DNA of 31,518 bases. Source: Lachnospiraceae bacterium UBA1729 (GTDB lineage Bacteria > Bacillota > Clostridia > Lachnospirales > Lachnospiraceae). A model generated the notes under the pieces. It saw only the letters and a list, made by a program, of their open reading frames with translations. It was not told the DNA's origin and ran no database searches. The position numbers and the translations under genes are program-made. Below, piece after piece: positions 23,541 through 31,270 of the stretch. The stretch spans positions 1 through 31,518 of the forward strand of contig DCIJ01000006.1 in NCBI GenBank assembly GCA_002315945.1, given 5' to 3'. Position 1 is the first letter of the stretch, and every line of letters begins with the position of its first letter.

Positions 23541-24323
23541 ATGATGAATAATAAATTGAAAAATACATTACTGATAGTTGCAGCAGCAGTGACTGTAGTA
23601 TGCATCGTTGCAGGCTGCCTTATGAATACAGGATGCTTCTATGTAAATAGAGCCCTGGGCTGGGACCGTTTTGACAGATGGGGCGGTGAAGGCAGAGAAG
23701 AAAAGCTCCTGGATGAGATGATTAATGAAGATTTTGATTCCCTGGAGGCAAGAGTTAGCTTTGGAACCGTGATGATTGAAGCGGGTGATAAGAATTCAAT
23801 CGTAGTAAATGCAACTAACAAAAAATATGTTCCTTCTATAGAAATAGTTGATGGAAAGCTTACTGTCATTCAGGCAATTCATGGTGCAAATATCCCCGGA
23901 GAATTCAATCCTTCATGTGACATTATTATTACAGTCAAGGAGGACAAACTTAAATTATTAGATGCTACACTTAGTCTTGGTGATCTGACAGTAACTGAAC
24001 TTAAGGCAGACCAAATGTACTGCCATATGGATCTGGGAAATCTGACACTGGATAGCTGTAAAGCAGGTAGAATTGATGCAGATAATAACCTTGGAGACAT
24101 TGAATTACTAAATACAGATTTTGAGGAAGCAGACTTACGTTGTGATTTAGGTGAAGTGAGTGTAGAGGCTCCCTTTGATATCCAAGACTGCCAGAAGGAT
24201 ATTACAGTAGATCTTGGAGAAATAATTGTAGGTGACAAGCCATGCGGTAACAGATATGTGACGGAAGCAGGCTCACGAAAGCTTACTATATCCAATGACT
24301 TGGGGGATGTAAACGTATATTAG
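23541..24323 (+). CDS. DUF4097-like beta-strand repeat protein, possibly a lipoprotein
   Basis: 260 residues. An N-terminal hydrophobic segment (about 8-26) ends in VAGC, which fits a lipobox with Cys26, so the protein is probably anchored on the outer face of the membrane. From residue 70 on it is beta-rich; LGD/LGN/LGE triplets recur at 146, 165, 184, 203, 225 and 254, the first four exactly 19 residues apart, as expected for right-handed beta-helix turns of the DUF4097 (putative adhesin) family. It is the third gene of the PadR operon and is likely to work with the HAAS membrane protein in envelope sensing. ATG 23541 or 23544 are both possible. Family placement is good; the biochemical role is unknown. 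Confidence 0.75.
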   Translation: MMNNKLKNTLLIVAAAVTVVCIVAGCLMNTGCFYVNRALGWDRFDRWGGEGREEKLLDEMINEDFDSLEARVSFGTVMIEAGDKNSIVVNATNKKYVPSIEIVDGKLTVIQAIHGANIPGEFNPSCDIIITVKEDKLKLLDATLSLGDLTVTELKADQMYCHMDLGNLTLDSCKAGRIDADNNLGDIELLNTDFEEADLRCDLGEVSVEAPFDIQDCQKDITVDLGEIIVGDKPCGNRYVTEAGSRKLTISNDLGDVNVY

Positions 24324-24354
24324 AACAATTGACCAAAACAAATGGGAAAAATAC

Positions 24355-24383
24355 TTTCATATTTGTAAAATGTGTGATAAAAT
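24355..24383 (+). promoter_or_regulatory. Candidate promoter of the LytTR regulator/PilZ operon
   Basis: TAAAAT (24378-24383) preceded by TGA as an extended -10. The -35 region TTTCAT (24355-24360) at 17-base spacing is weak. Confidence 0.4.
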
Positions 24384-24390
24384 ATTACCA

Positions 24391-24468
24391 ACTATCGGTA
24401 TAAACAGATAGTATTGCTAGACATTTTGCAAAAATTATATTAAGATTCATCGGTGGGTATTTATACCC
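24391..24468. promoter_or_regulatory. Two inverted repeats in the leader of the LytTR regulator gene
   Basis: ACTATC (24391-24396) with GATAGT (24407-24412), and GGGTAT (24455-24460) with ATACCC (24463-24468). Neither has a T-run. They may be operator sites, possibly for autoregulation; no standard riboswitch core was recognised. Confidence 0.35.
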
Positions 24469-24500
24469 TATTTAAGAGATAATGTGAGAGGTAATATATT

Positions 24501-25226
24501 GTGAAGGTTTTCCTGGTTGATGATTCAAAAATTGATTTAGTTAAGCTCCAGCATTTTATTGAACAGTATGCATCAGAGCTGGGAATTGAGATGGAGACTT
24601 CTCTGTTTTCAACAGTGGATGAATTCCTTGAAGCTTATGCTGCTGAAGAAAAGAAGCCATATCTGATTTTTATGGACATTTTATATAGTGAGGGTAGTGA
24701 TGGTATCGCTGCAGCTACCAAGATGAGAGAGTTGGGAGGTAAGTCATCAAGACTTATTTTCACAACTTCATCCCAGGAGTATATTCTGGATGCATTTGAT
24801 GTGTACGCAGATGGTTACCTGACCAAGCCCTATAGATATGAGGATTTCAAACGTGCCTTAGCCAGACTTGAGAGCCGTTTTAGAAACGAGTCAAGAGTTA
24901 TTACACTTAAGGCAGTTCGTCAGGATATTCCTCTTCATGTGGGCCAGATTATGTATGTTGAGACAGCTGATCATAAGGTTGATATTCATACAGAGGACGA
25001 CTGCATTACTGCCAACATGGCAATGAAGGATATTGATGCCATGCTGGACGGAGAGAATGGATTTATTCATTGCGGACAGAGCTTTATAATTAACATGGTT
25101 CATGTAAAAGAGGTTACCAGAGAGAGCATTACCATGAATGATGGAATGCAGATAGTAATCCCTGTTCGTCTGCGTAAAGCAATATCTGATCAGGTTAAAG
25201 CCTTCAGAGCAAAACTTCCACAGTAA
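24501..25226 (+). CDS. LytTR family response regulator
   Basis: 241 residues. A CheY-like receiver (1-125) has the acidic pair D7-D8, phospho-acceptor Asp59 (IFMDI) and Lys109 (YLTKPY). A LytTR DNA-binding domain follows (about 137-237: IPLHVGQIMYVETADHKVDI, FIHCGQSFIINMVHVKEV). Such regulators bind pairs of short direct repeats and control virulence, bacteriocin, quorum sensing or envelope genes. No histidine kinase is adjacent, so it is an orphan here; the nearest kinase in the window is the hybrid enzyme at 719-2932. The start is GTG 24501 behind AGAGGT. Fourteen bases after its stop begins a PilZ protein gene, suggesting a link with c-di-GMP signalling. Family is certain, targets unknown. 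Confidence 0.92.
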   Translation: MKVFLVDDSKIDLVKLQHFIEQYASELGIEMETSLFSTVDEFLEAYAAEEKKPYLIFMDILYSEGSDGIAAATKMRELGGKSSRLIFTTSSQEYILDAFDVYADGYLTKPYRYEDFKRALARLESRFRNESRVITLKAVRQDIPLHVGQIMYVETADHKVDIHTEDDCITANMAMKDIDAMLDGENGFIHCGQSFIINMVHVKEVTRESITMNDGMQIVIPVRLRKAISDQVKAFRAKLPQ

Positions 25227-25240
25227 CGAATTGAGAGCCG

Positions 25241-25930
25241 ATGTATATAGACGAATTGCCTAATAATACAAAATTGAAAATATTAGTGCAGGTAGGCACA
25301 AAGAACCTGGAGTTTGAAGTTGATACCATAGATCAGAGTGTTAGTACAAAGGAACCGCATTATGTGTGTGCAACTGCTATTCAGATTGAAGGGAAGCCGG
25401 TATCCTTTAACTCGGAGATGGTTAAAATCCGGGGGATTCAGGCTATCTACCAGAATCAGATAGTGCAGTGGTCTACTAATGTATCCATCAAGCTGTTCAA
25501 TGTAAATGGACAGTATATGTATTTTATCCCATGCAAGGCCAGTGTTAAGCCCCTTAACAGAAGAAGCGCCTTCAGGGTGCCCATGATGCAGTATGGACAT
25601 ATGATGCTTCAGAGAAAGGGCAGCAACTATAATGTCGAAGCCACCATAACAGACATGTCCATATTTGGAATAGGTCTGGTTGTGGCAGGCAGCACAGATG
25701 TTGAAGCGAATGATATGCTTATCGTAAAGTTTGAGGATGAGGTCATTAATAAAAGCTTTTCCATCAGGTGTGTAGCTGTAAGAACTGAAATGCTTGAAAA
25801 TGGGAAAAAGAAGGTGGGATGCCGTATGGCAATAGAATCCCAGGCTATTTCTACTTATTTAAGTGAAAAGCAGAGACTGCTTCTTGAGCATGATAGAAAA
25901 TATTATCACAGACATGTTAAGGAAAAATAA
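25241..25930 (+). CDS. PilZ domain protein with YcgR-like N-terminal domain
   Basis: 229 residues. An N-terminal beta domain (about 1-100) resembles the YcgR N-domain. The C-terminal PilZ domain shows both c-di-GMP-binding motifs, R108-S-A-F-R112 and D138-M-S140-I-F-G143. YcgR-type proteins act as c-di-GMP-dependent brakes on flagellar rotation, and the window has two chemoreceptors, which fits motility control. The N-domain shares spaced identities with the PilZ protein at 136-741 (for example VxFN followed by a YQ-containing strand), suggesting paralogy. The gene is 14 bases downstream of the LytTR regulator and likely in its operon; the Shine-Dalgarno GAGAG is weak, so translation may be coupled. 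No T-rich terminator follows it before the tRNA promoter. Confidence 0.88.
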   Translation: MYIDELPNNTKLKILVQVGTKNLEFEVDTIDQSVSTKEPHYVCATAIQIEGKPVSFNSEMVKIRGIQAIYQNQIVQWSTNVSIKLFNVNGQYMYFIPCKASVKPLNRRSAFRVPMMQYGHMMLQRKGSNYNVEATITDMSIFGIGLVVAGSTDVEANDMLIVKFEDEVINKSFSIRCVAVRTEMLENGKKKVGCRMAIESQAISTYLSEKQRLLLEHDRKYYHRHVKEK

Positions 25931-25954
25931 TTTTAAATTTCTTTAAAAAAGTAC

Positions 25955-25983
25955 TTGCTTTTTTAGTTGAGATACTGTATTAT
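25955..25983 (+). promoter_or_regulatory. Promoter of the tRNA-Glu gene
   Basis: TTGCTT (25955-25960), 17-base spacer, TATTAT (25978-25983). Start expected near 25990, 7 bases before the mature tRNA 5' end. Confidence 0.65.
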
Positions 25984-25996
25984 CTGTTCTTGTCGT

Positions 25997-26068
25997 GGCT
26001 GATTGGTCAAGCGGTTAAGACGCCGCCCTCTCACGGCGGAAACAGGGGTTCGATTCCCCTATCAGCTG
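25997..26068 (+). tRNA. tRNA-Glu, anticodon CUC
   Basis: A 72-base cloverleaf. Acceptor arm GGCTGAT (25997-26003) pairs with ATCAGCT (26061-26067), with discriminator G26068. The D-arm contains GGTCAAGCGGTTAAGAC. Anticodon stem CCGCC (26023-26027)/GGCGG (26035-26039) holds loop CTCTCAC with anticodon CTC at 26030-26032. The T-arm is AGGGG-TTCGATT-CCCCT. It decodes GAG. The 3' CCA is not encoded and must be added afterwards. The first acceptor pair is G1-U72, a wobble where G-C is usual for this family. It is a single-gene unit with its own promoter and terminator. Confidence 0.95.
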
Positions 26069-26073
26069 CTAAA

Positions 26074-26105
26074 AAGGAATCATCGTGCGATGGTTCCTTT
26101 TTTTT
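26074..26105 (+). terminator. Rho-independent terminator of the tRNA-Glu gene
   Basis: AAGGAATCAT (26074-26083) pairs with ATGGTTCCTT (26090-26099), one G-U pair, loop CGTGCG, followed by T through 26105. Confidence 0.85.
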
Positions 26106-26154
26106 ATAATAACAGTTTGTTGATGTTGAAGGTATCATTAAGAGGAGATTAACA

Positions 26155-26640
26155 ATGGCTGAAGAAAAGAGAAATATCCTTACCCGTGAGGGACTTGAAA
26201 AATATGAGAGCGAGCTGAATGACCTGAAGGTTGTAAAGCGTAAAGAAGTAGCACAGAAAATCAAGGAAGCTCGTGAGCAGGGCGACCTTTCAGAAAATGC
26301 TGAATATGATGCAGCTAAGGACGAGCAGAGAGATATTGAAGCTCGTATTGAAGAACTGGAAAAGATCTTAAAGAATGCTGAGGTTGTTGATGATGATGAA
26401 GTCGACAGCGAGAAGGTTTCTATCGGTTGTACTGTTAAGATCAAGGACATGGAGCTCAATGAGACCATGGAGTACAAGATTGTTGGTTCTACAGAGGCTA
26501 ACTCACTGAAGGGCAAGATTTCAAATGAATCTCCAGTTGGACGTGCTCTTATTGGCAAGAAGAAGGGTGCTTCTGTTGAGGTTGAGACTCCTGCTGGTAT
26601 CATCAAGTACAAGGTTGTTGAGATTCAGAAGAACAACTAA
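26155..26640 (+). CDS. greA: Transcription elongation factor GreA
   Basis: 161 residues, the standard GreA length. The N-terminal antiparallel coiled coil (about 1-80) carries the tip GDLSENAEYDAAK with the two acidic residues (D44 and E47) that enter the RNA polymerase secondary channel and stimulate cleavage of backtracked RNA. The C-terminal domain (about 85-160) has the FKBP-like fold seen in Gre factors (SPVGRALIGKKKGASVEV). ATG follows AAGAGGAG. In many Firmicutes greA is next to lysS; here it is flanked by a tRNA-Glu gene and an MBOAT gene. It may be transcribed by read-through of the tRNA terminator or from a promoter in 26106-26150 that I could not define. Very confident. Confidence 0.97.
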   Translation: MAEEKRNILTREGLEKYESELNDLKVVKRKEVAQKIKEAREQGDLSENAEYDAAKDEQRDIEARIEELEKILKNAEVVDDDEVDSEKVSIGCTVKIKDMELNETMEYKIVGSTEANSLKGKISNESPVGRALIGKKKGASVEVETPAGIIKYKVVEIQKNN

Positions 26641-26682
26641 TTCCTATTTGCGATAGTTTAATGAAAAAATAGAGGTGGAAGG

Positions 26683-28176
26683 ATGTTATTTAATTCATAC
26701 ATTTTTATTCTTGTATTTCTGCCTCTTTCAATAATTGGATATTTTTTATTTAATAATTTTGAGGCATACAGATTGGGTAAACTATACCTGATAGGTATGT
26801 CTCTTTGGTTTTATGCATACTTTAATCTGAATTATCTGCCGCTGATCCTGCTAAGTGTAGGCGTGAATTATCTTTTATACATCTGGATGGAAAAAAGAAG
26901 GAAAATCGCACTGGGATTAGGGGTTCTGTTAAATATCGGACTTCTGTTTTATTTCAAATACTTTGATTTCTTCCTGGAAAATATAAATATTCTATTTGGC
27001 AGGGACTATAACCTTTTGCATCTCCTGCTGCCACTGGGTATCAGCTTTTTTACCTTCCAGCAGGTGGGATTCCTGATAGATGCCTACAGGGGGGAGGCCC
27101 TTGGATACAGCTTTGAGGATTATGCACTCTTTGTAACCTTTTTCCCCCAGCTGATTGCAGGCCCCATTGTAAGTCATGATGAAATGATTCCCCAGTTTCA
27201 AAATAAGGAGCTTAAGGCCTTTGATTATGATAATGCCTCCAGGGGAATATACAGATTCTCCCTGGGTCTTGCTAAAAAAGTACTGTTAGCGGATGTATTT
27301 GGCAGAGGAGTAGCCTATGGATTTGCTAATCTGGAGGGGCTGTCTGCCCTGGCAACCATAATAATGATGATGTCCTATATGCTGCAGCTGTATTTTGACT
27401 TTAGCGGTTACTGCGATATGGCCAGCGGGGCAGCTCTTATGATGAACATCCGTATTGCAGACAACTTCCTGTCGCCCCACAAGGCTGTAAGTATACCTGA
27501 TTTCTGGAAGAGATGGCATATTACCCTGTCCAGATTCCTGACAAGATATGTATATATTCCTCTTGGGGGAAGCAGAAGGGGTACAGTCAGAACCTATCTT
27601 AACATTTTCCTGATTTTTGTATTAAGTGGTATGTGGCATGGGGCAGGCTGGACTTTTCTGGTTTGGGGTCTGCTGCATGGCCTGTGCATGTGTGTTTCAA
27701 GAGCTGTGTCCACCAGCATCGGAAAGCATTTTGATTTTGCTAAGAATTCAAAAATATTCAGAGGCTTAATGATAGCCTTTACAATAGCGCTGACCCTGTG
27801 CCTGCTGGCAGTATTCAGGGCAGAAAGCCTGAGTCAGGCCGGACTTATTTTTTCCAATGTGTTTGGCAATATAACCAGGGAGGGTACCTTTAGCCTGGCC
27901 AGCGTTCCTATGGCCATGCTTAAGGAGTATCAGATTCCTGAGTTCTTCTATATATTAAAGGTGCTGCATCTGAATGCAGATACTCAGATACCACTGGTTT
28001 CTGCCATAGGATTAATAGGGGCCGGAATGGGTATTGTTCTTCTGGCGCCCAATACGGTAGAGCTTACCGGCAGATTTAAACCTACATTCTTAAAAAGTCT
28101 GGTGGTTACTGTATTAATTATCTGGTGTCTGGTTAGCCTGTCTCAGGTTAGTACATTTTTGTATTTTGACTTTTGA
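26683..28176 (+). CDS. MBOAT family membrane O-acyltransferase (AlgI/DltB-like)
   Basis: 497 residues with about ten membrane helices. Conserved MBOAT features are present: the block FWKRWHITLSRFLTRYVYIP with His279, followed by SGMWHGAGW with the catalytic His319. AlgI-type enzymes move acetyl groups across the membrane for O-acetylation of exopolysaccharide or cell-wall polymers, handing them to a periplasmic SGNH/DHHW acetyltransferase. No such partner follows: the next gene, 14 bases away, encodes an oxidoreductase, and the dltA/dltC genes that accompany DltB are absent. ATG follows GAGGTGGAAGG. Polymer and acyl group cannot be predicted. Confidence 0.9.
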   Translation: MLFNSYIFILVFLPLSIIGYFLFNNFEAYRLGKLYLIGMSLWFYAYFNLNYLPLILLSVGVNYLLYIWMEKRRKIALGLGVLLNIGLLFYFKYFDFFLENINILFGRDYNLLHLLLPLGISFFTFQQVGFLIDAYRGEALGYSFEDYALFVTFFPQLIAGPIVSHDEMIPQFQNKELKAFDYDNASRGIYRFSLGLAKKVLLADVFGRGVAYGFANLEGLSALATIIMMMSYMLQLYFDFSGYCDMASGAALMMNIRIADNFLSPHKAVSIPDFWKRWHITLSRFLTRYVYIPLGGSRRGTVRTYLNIFLIFVLSGMWHGAGWTFLVWGLLHGLCMCVSRAVSTSIGKHFDFAKNSKIFRGLMIAFTIALTLCLLAVFRAESLSQAGLIFSNVFGNITREGTFSLASVPMAMLKEYQIPEFFYILKVLHLNADTQIPLVSAIGLIGAGMGIVLLAPNTVELTGRFKPTFLKSLVVTVLIIWCLVSLSQVSTFLYFDF

Positions 28177-28190
28177 ACGGAGGTTAAAAA

Positions 28191-29165
28191 ATGGGTACAT
28201 TTAACTGGTGCTTTGTGGGAACGGGAACCCTGGCCAATTTTGTGGCTGAACAGATTCTGGCAACAGGCAGACACAAAATTGTCAGCTGCTATACAAGAAG
28301 CTTTGAAAAAGGAAAAGAATTTGGTGATAGGTATGGGTGCCAGGCCTATGAAACCTTAAAAGAGGCTGTATGCGCCAAAGATGTGGATGGGGTATATGTG
28401 GTGACCCCTCACAATGTTCATTATCGCAATGTGAAGGAAATCCTGGAATTAGGCAAGCCTGTACTGTGTGAAAAGGCCTTTACAGTAGAAGCAGGGGATA
28501 CAGATGAATTAATCCGACTGGCTAAGGAAAAGGATCTGTATCTGTGTGAAGCCATGTGGACCTGGTTTGGTCCTGGCGCCCTTAAGGCCAGGGAGATAAT
28601 TGACAGTGGCAGACTAGGTAGGATATTGTCTGCAGACTTTACCTTCAATTGTATGGCTGTGAACTATGCTCCCAGAGTCTCAGACCCAAAGAGGGCTGGC
28701 GGAGCAATTCTCGATATAGGAGTATATCCTCTCACCTATGCTTACAATCTGTTTGGGGCTCCCGAGGATTTTTGCTGTAAGGGAAGGATAGAAAACGGTA
28801 TAGATTACGCTATTGAGATAGATGCCACATTCCCAGAAAATATTAGTGTGCGTATCCAAGCAGATATTAATGATCCGGATGGAGATGAAATGTGTGTCAT
28901 CAGGGGAGAAAAGGGCACCCTGGAGGTTCCTGGTTTCCACTGCAATAATATTGTGCGGGTAGTTCTTACTGATGGGGTGGAGGAAATGTGCTGCGCTGAT
29001 AAGCCTGAACTGGATTATATTCCTGAGTTTGATGCGGTGGCGGCAGAAATCAGTCAGGGACTTAAGGAAAGTAAATATGTACCTCTTAGGTCAACCTCTG
29101 ACATAATGCATATTATGGACAAATGCAGGGCGCAGATGGGTCTTGTGTATGACAGCTTGGAGTAG
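28191..29165 (+). CDS. Gfo/Idh/MocA family NAD(P)-dependent oxidoreductase
   Basis: 324 residues. An N-terminal Rossmann fold (FVGTGTLANF, G10-T-G12) is followed by the catalytic-lysine motif, here CEKAF with Lys95 in place of the usual EKP, and by GGAILDIGVYPL with Asp175, in which the customary His is Tyr as in the dihydrodiol dehydrogenase-like branch. These enzymes oxidise or reduce sugars, inositols and related polyols. ATG 28191 is preceded by GGAGG, 14 bases after the MBOAT stop, so the two are likely co-transcribed; a shared pathway in polysaccharide sugar modification is possible but only inferred. No terminator was found after the gene. The substrate is unknown. Confidence 0.88.
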   Translation: MGTFNWCFVGTGTLANFVAEQILATGRHKIVSCYTRSFEKGKEFGDRYGCQAYETLKEAVCAKDVDGVYVVTPHNVHYRNVKEILELGKPVLCEKAFTVEAGDTDELIRLAKEKDLYLCEAMWTWFGPGALKAREIIDSGRLGRILSADFTFNCMAVNYAPRVSDPKRAGGAILDIGVYPLTYAYNLFGAPEDFCCKGRIENGIDYAIEIDATFPENISVRIQADINDPDGDEMCVIRGEKGTLEVPGFHCNNIVRVVLTDGVEEMCCADKPELDYIPEFDAVAAEISQGLKESKYVPLRSTSDIMHIMDKCRAQMGLVYDSLE

Positions 29166-29185
29166 AAAAGAGCATATATTCAGCC

Positions 29186-29214
29186 TTGTGACGGGTCGGG
29201 GGCTGTGATAGTAT
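29186..29214 (+). promoter_or_regulatory. Candidate promoter of the second chemoreceptor
   Basis: TTGTGA (29186-29191), 17-base spacer ending TGA (extended -10), TAGTAT (29209-29214). Start near 29221, about 97 bases before the ATG. Confidence 0.5.
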
Positions 29215-29235
29215 AGATATAGAAATAGTAGGAAT

Positions 29236-29277
29236 ATAAAAAGCAGAAGGTAGAACATAAAAAGTATAAGGTAGAGT
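29236..29277. repeat. Imperfect 21-bp tandem duplication before the second chemoreceptor
   Basis: Two adjacent 21-base units (29236-29256 and 29257-29277) that share ATAAAAAG and AAGGTAGA at the same offsets. They lie in the leader between the promoter and the ribosome binding site. Confidence 0.55.
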
Positions 29278-29317
29278 AGGAAAAGCTGGAAACGTGGGTA
29301 TTATTTAGGGAGGTAAT

Positions 29318-31258
29318 ATGAGATTTAAATTAACATTAAGTATGATCCTTTTTATGGCGGTCGCCACAGTGACTGCTATTTTTTCCATTAAAGCTACACA
29401 GGAAAAAAAGGCTGATAGTGAGATTAGCATTAGTGCACAGGAGAAGCTTGATCAGGTTGAGGCAAAGCTTGCCAGCAATGAGCAGGAGGTTGAACGCCTT
29501 AAGAAAAATGTAAGTGATAACTGTCTGGCAAAAGCAAGAGCTTTTTCAGATATGCTGGCGCTTAACCCTGAAAAAATGAATGATACTGAATGGCTGAATG
29601 ACATAAAAACCAGACTGGACTGCAATGAGCTCCATGTAATTGATGAAAATGGTATCATTACCCATTCAACAGTTCCTGAATATATTGGCTTTGACATGAA
29701 CAGTGGTGAACAGTCTGCAGCTTTCATGGTAATTGCCGAAGACCCTTCTATTGAGATTGCCCAGGAGCCACAGGTTAATGCTGCGGCAGGCATTGTAATT
29801 CAGTATGTAGGTGTCACCAGAAAGGATGCCAAGGGCCTGGTTCAGGTTGGTGTTCAGCCAGATGTACTGGCAGAAGCACTGGAAGGAACAGAGGTCGACA
29901 ATGTACTTACAGGTTTTGATTTTGAAAATGGAGGCTTTGTATTTGCCATAGAAGCTGAAGATGGCGAGATTCATTACTTTGGACCTCATGAGGAGCTGGT
30001 TGGAAAAAATGCCAGCGAAATTGGAATCCCTGTTGATACCATACTGGATGGTAAGGTTAACATAAATGGGGAGGAGGCCTTTGTTACCACAAAGGTGATT
30101 GGAGAACATGTAATAGGTACATATATACCTGTAGCCAGCGTATATGCCCAGAGTGCCGAAAATGTTAAAAACTTAAGTATTGTAATTGCACTTGTAAATG
30201 TTGCGGTACTGATATGTATTAACCTATATGTATCCATGACAATAGTATCCGGAATTAAGAGAATCGGTGCTGGTGTAAATGAGATTTCAAAGGGCAACTT
30301 TGAAGTTTCTTTCAGTGAAAAAGGTAATAAGGAATTTAGAAGCTTAAGTGATGGCCTCAATCATATGACTGAGAGCATTCGCTCTTCTTCAGGCAAGATG
30401 CGTCAGGCATCTGAGTCCTTAGGTAATGTGGCAGAGGATGCACTTTCAAGCTTTGAAAGTATTCAGAAGGCTGTTGAAGAAATCGCCTACAATGCTACCA
30501 GACAGGCCGGAGACACACAGGATGTTTCCCATGTGGCTGAGGTAATAGGTGAGTCTATCAATTCGACTACAGACCGTACAGAGGAACTGGCTGACAGAGC
30601 AGACAAGATGATTACATCCACAGAGACTGCCAACCAGGCCATGAACGAACTCCATAATATCAGTACTGAGGTGGAAGAGGTACTTACCAATGTAATAGTA
30701 TTTGCCACCCAGACAGGAGATTCAGCCAAGGAAATTGCCAGTGCCATTGCACTTATTGAAAATATAGCCAAGCAGACTAACCTGTTAAGCTTTAATGCAT
30801 CTGTTGAAGCTGCAAGAGCAGGAGAGGCCGGATCAGGATTTGCAGTTCTTTCGAAAGAAATACAGACCCTTGCAGCCCAGTCGTCAGATGCCAGCAAGCA
30901 GATTAGCGATACAATTAAGAGATTAATTGGAGATGCTGATAAGCTGTCTGCTTCAATGCATACCATGGAAAGAACCATGGACCGACAGAGAAAACAGCTG
31001 GTGGCAGCAGAGGATAGAGTAAGTGAGGTTATCAGAGAGGCTGAAGAGTCCATGGAGGGAATCAGAAATATTGAAGCTCTCGTTAAGGAAATGGACGCAG
31101 CCAAGAATACTCTGACAACTTCAGTTTCATCACTGGCTGACATAGCTGCAAGCAATGCAGCCGGCAGCGAGGAGACTACTGCCATGCTTAATGAGACAGC
31201 AGGAGCCTTTATGGGTATGAGAACCTTCGCTGTAGAATTAAAGGATGCTGCCAGATAA
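29318..31258 (+). CDS. Methyl-accepting chemotaxis protein with large Cache-type sensor
   Basis: 646 residues. First membrane helix at about 7-25, then a predicted coiled coil (about 41-70, QEKLDQVEAKLASNEQEVERL) and an extracellular sensor of about 215 residues with double-Cache character (ELHVIDENGIITHST; VFAIEAEDGEIHYFG), second helix at about 286-310, HAMP linker, and the signalling domain with the conserved tip starting IAKQTNLLSFNASVEAARAG at about 483. The tip differs slightly from the first receptor (LLSFNASVE against LLSLNASIE). It controls the CheA/CheW system in response to an unknown ligand. ATG follows GGGAGGT. The tyrA start lies only 12 bases after the stop, so the two appear co-transcribed, an unusual pairing. 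No sequence similarity beyond the C-terminal domain was seen between the two receptors. Confidence 0.92.
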   Translation: MRFKLTLSMILFMAVATVTAIFSIKATQEKKADSEISISAQEKLDQVEAKLASNEQEVERLKKNVSDNCLAKARAFSDMLALNPEKMNDTEWLNDIKTRLDCNELHVIDENGIITHSTVPEYIGFDMNSGEQSAAFMVIAEDPSIEIAQEPQVNAAAGIVIQYVGVTRKDAKGLVQVGVQPDVLAEALEGTEVDNVLTGFDFENGGFVFAIEAEDGEIHYFGPHEELVGKNASEIGIPVDTILDGKVNINGEEAFVTTKVIGEHVIGTYIPVASVYAQSAENVKNLSIVIALVNVAVLICINLYVSMTIVSGIKRIGAGVNEISKGNFEVSFSEKGNKEFRSLSDGLNHMTESIRSSSGKMRQASESLGNVAEDALSSFESIQKAVEEIAYNATRQAGDTQDVSHVAEVIGESINSTTDRTEELADRADKMITSTETANQAMNELHNISTEVEEVLTNVIVFATQTGDSAKEIASAIALIENIAKQTNLLSFNASVEAARAGEAGSGFAVLSKEIQTLAAQSSDASKQISDTIKRLIGDADKLSASMHTMERTMDRQRKQLVAAEDRVSEVIREAEESMEGIRNIEALVKEMDAAKNTLTTSVSSLADIAASNAAGSEETTAMLNETAGAFMGMRTFAVELKDAAR

Positions 31259-31270
31259 TTGAGAGTTTAT

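Noticed and set aside
24384..24500. c-di-GMP riboswitch before the LytTR/PilZ operon
   Set aside because: The conserved core of GEMM-type aptamers is not present; only two simple inverted repeats are visible.
29181..29205. Terminator after the oxidoreductase gene (CAGCC...GGCTG)
   Set aside because: Short stem, large loop and no T-run; the sequence overlaps a plausible promoter instead.
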